A stretch of 64,000 nucleotides of DNA from Membranipora membranacea (Eukaryota; Bryozoa; Gymnolaemata; Cheilostomatida; Membraniporidae). The stretch covers positions 14,012,001 to 14,076,000 of the forward strand of contig OU612073.1 in NCBI GenBank assembly GCA_914767715.1. The letters run 5' to 3'. The notes under the pieces are model-generated. The model searched no databases. It was not told the origin of the DNA and worked only from the letters and a program-made list of their open reading frames with translations. The translations under genes and the position numbers were made by a program. This document shows, one piece after another, positions 63,443 to 64,000 of this stretch. Each line of letters starts with the position of its first letter. Position 1 is the stretch's first letter.

Positions 63443-64000
63443 CTGAAATATAAAAGTTTAATATATAGATATGAACTTTTTTTTGGATAATAAACATTCG
63501 GTGAAATTATTTTATAGAATACCCAAAAAAAATGAAAAGAAAAATACTGACTACCAAAAAACGGAAGCACTCAAGTTGACTCAGAAGTCTGGTGCCTCTT
63601 TAGTGAGGTTTTACGGTTACATGTGTGTATACTGTATACACACATGTAACACTGACTCAATAGTGGTTTAAGGATGATTGAGGTACTAATAACTATTGTT
63701 GCAAATACAAGCAAGGAAAAACGGTGCTGCCATTGAATTCCATATCGGAATAGTACAATTCTGTGGGGGCTGCATATTAAAACTGAGATAATTGCACACT
63801 GTTTATTCTTGGCTGGGCAAGGACCAATACCACTGTTAGTAATAGTTGAACTTCAATCTCCTAATGTAAATTGTCAAATATTTCCCTACTTCCAAGATGT
63901 AACAGTTTCTCCTTGGTAATACCACCAAGTTGTTCAGATATAGCGTTGGGATTTAAATTCTGTGCCTTCAAGAAGTGTCAATACAAGGTTATGATTGAGG
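63443..64000. other. TLR upstream intron or 5' flank
   Basis: Should hold the first TLR intron. No exon with a signal peptide and the right phase was seen. It holds the palindrome at 63616-63650. Confidence 0.45.
63616..63650. repeat. Near-perfect palindrome, 17-bp arms
   Basis: GTTACATGTGTGTATAC and its exact reverse complement are separated by a single T. Confidence 0.9.

Overview
The window is animal nuclear DNA. It is AT-rich and its protein genes are cut into short exons by GT-AG introns of a few hundred bases to about 2 kb. The gene set (VHL, a Toll-like receptor, beta-1,4-galactosyltransferase, a PX-PH phospholipase D, a cilia assembly factor, a secreted ferritin) is metazoan. The many introns, the secreted ferritin, the tRNA-derived SINE and the fold-back elements suggest a non-vertebrate marine animal. 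The sequence alone does not settle the phylum. Exon joins below were worked out by hand from splice sites, conserved protein matches and codon phase. Coding lengths sum to whole codons in every multi-exon model that is complete in the window.

Layout. 1-3040 (minus): the first five coding exons of WDR3, a ribosome-biogenesis WD40 protein whose 3' part lies beyond the left edge. 6555-11615 (plus): two complete VHL-like genes in tandem, separated by a 180-bp tandem repeat; a tRNA-derived SINE sits in an intron of the second. 13136-14754 (plus): an unrecognised small single-pass membrane protein. 16242-16324 (plus): tRNA-Leu(UAA). 17.25-21.85 kb (plus): a TATA promoter, a start codon cut off by an intron, a 44-residue reading frame, then several tandem-repeat blocks and a poly(A) signal, perhaps a long mostly noncoding transcript. 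21.9-26.4 kb: gene-free, with a 507-bp fold-back transposon and a perfect 34-bp hairpin.

26430-29266 (plus): secreted H-type ferritin. A second, inverted copy of its promoter and signal-peptide exon lies at 30580-31025 without further ferritin exons. 31747-33584 (plus): beta-1,4-galactosyltransferase. 34040-36738 (minus): CFAP298, convergent with it. 39685-58613 (minus): a 28-exon phospholipase D1/2 gene of about 1564 codons with an unusually long insertion between its catalytic halves. 59419-63442 (minus): a Toll-like receptor with leucine-rich repeats, two cysteine clusters, a membrane segment and a TIR domain; its first exon is not identified.

The genes look like independent housekeeping and signalling genes, not one pathway. 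The most distinctive features are the two diverging VHL copies, the orphan ferritin exon, the long PLD loop, the repeat-rich 17-22 kb locus, and several families of perfect hairpins, one a 50-bp element with 9-bp flanking duplications.
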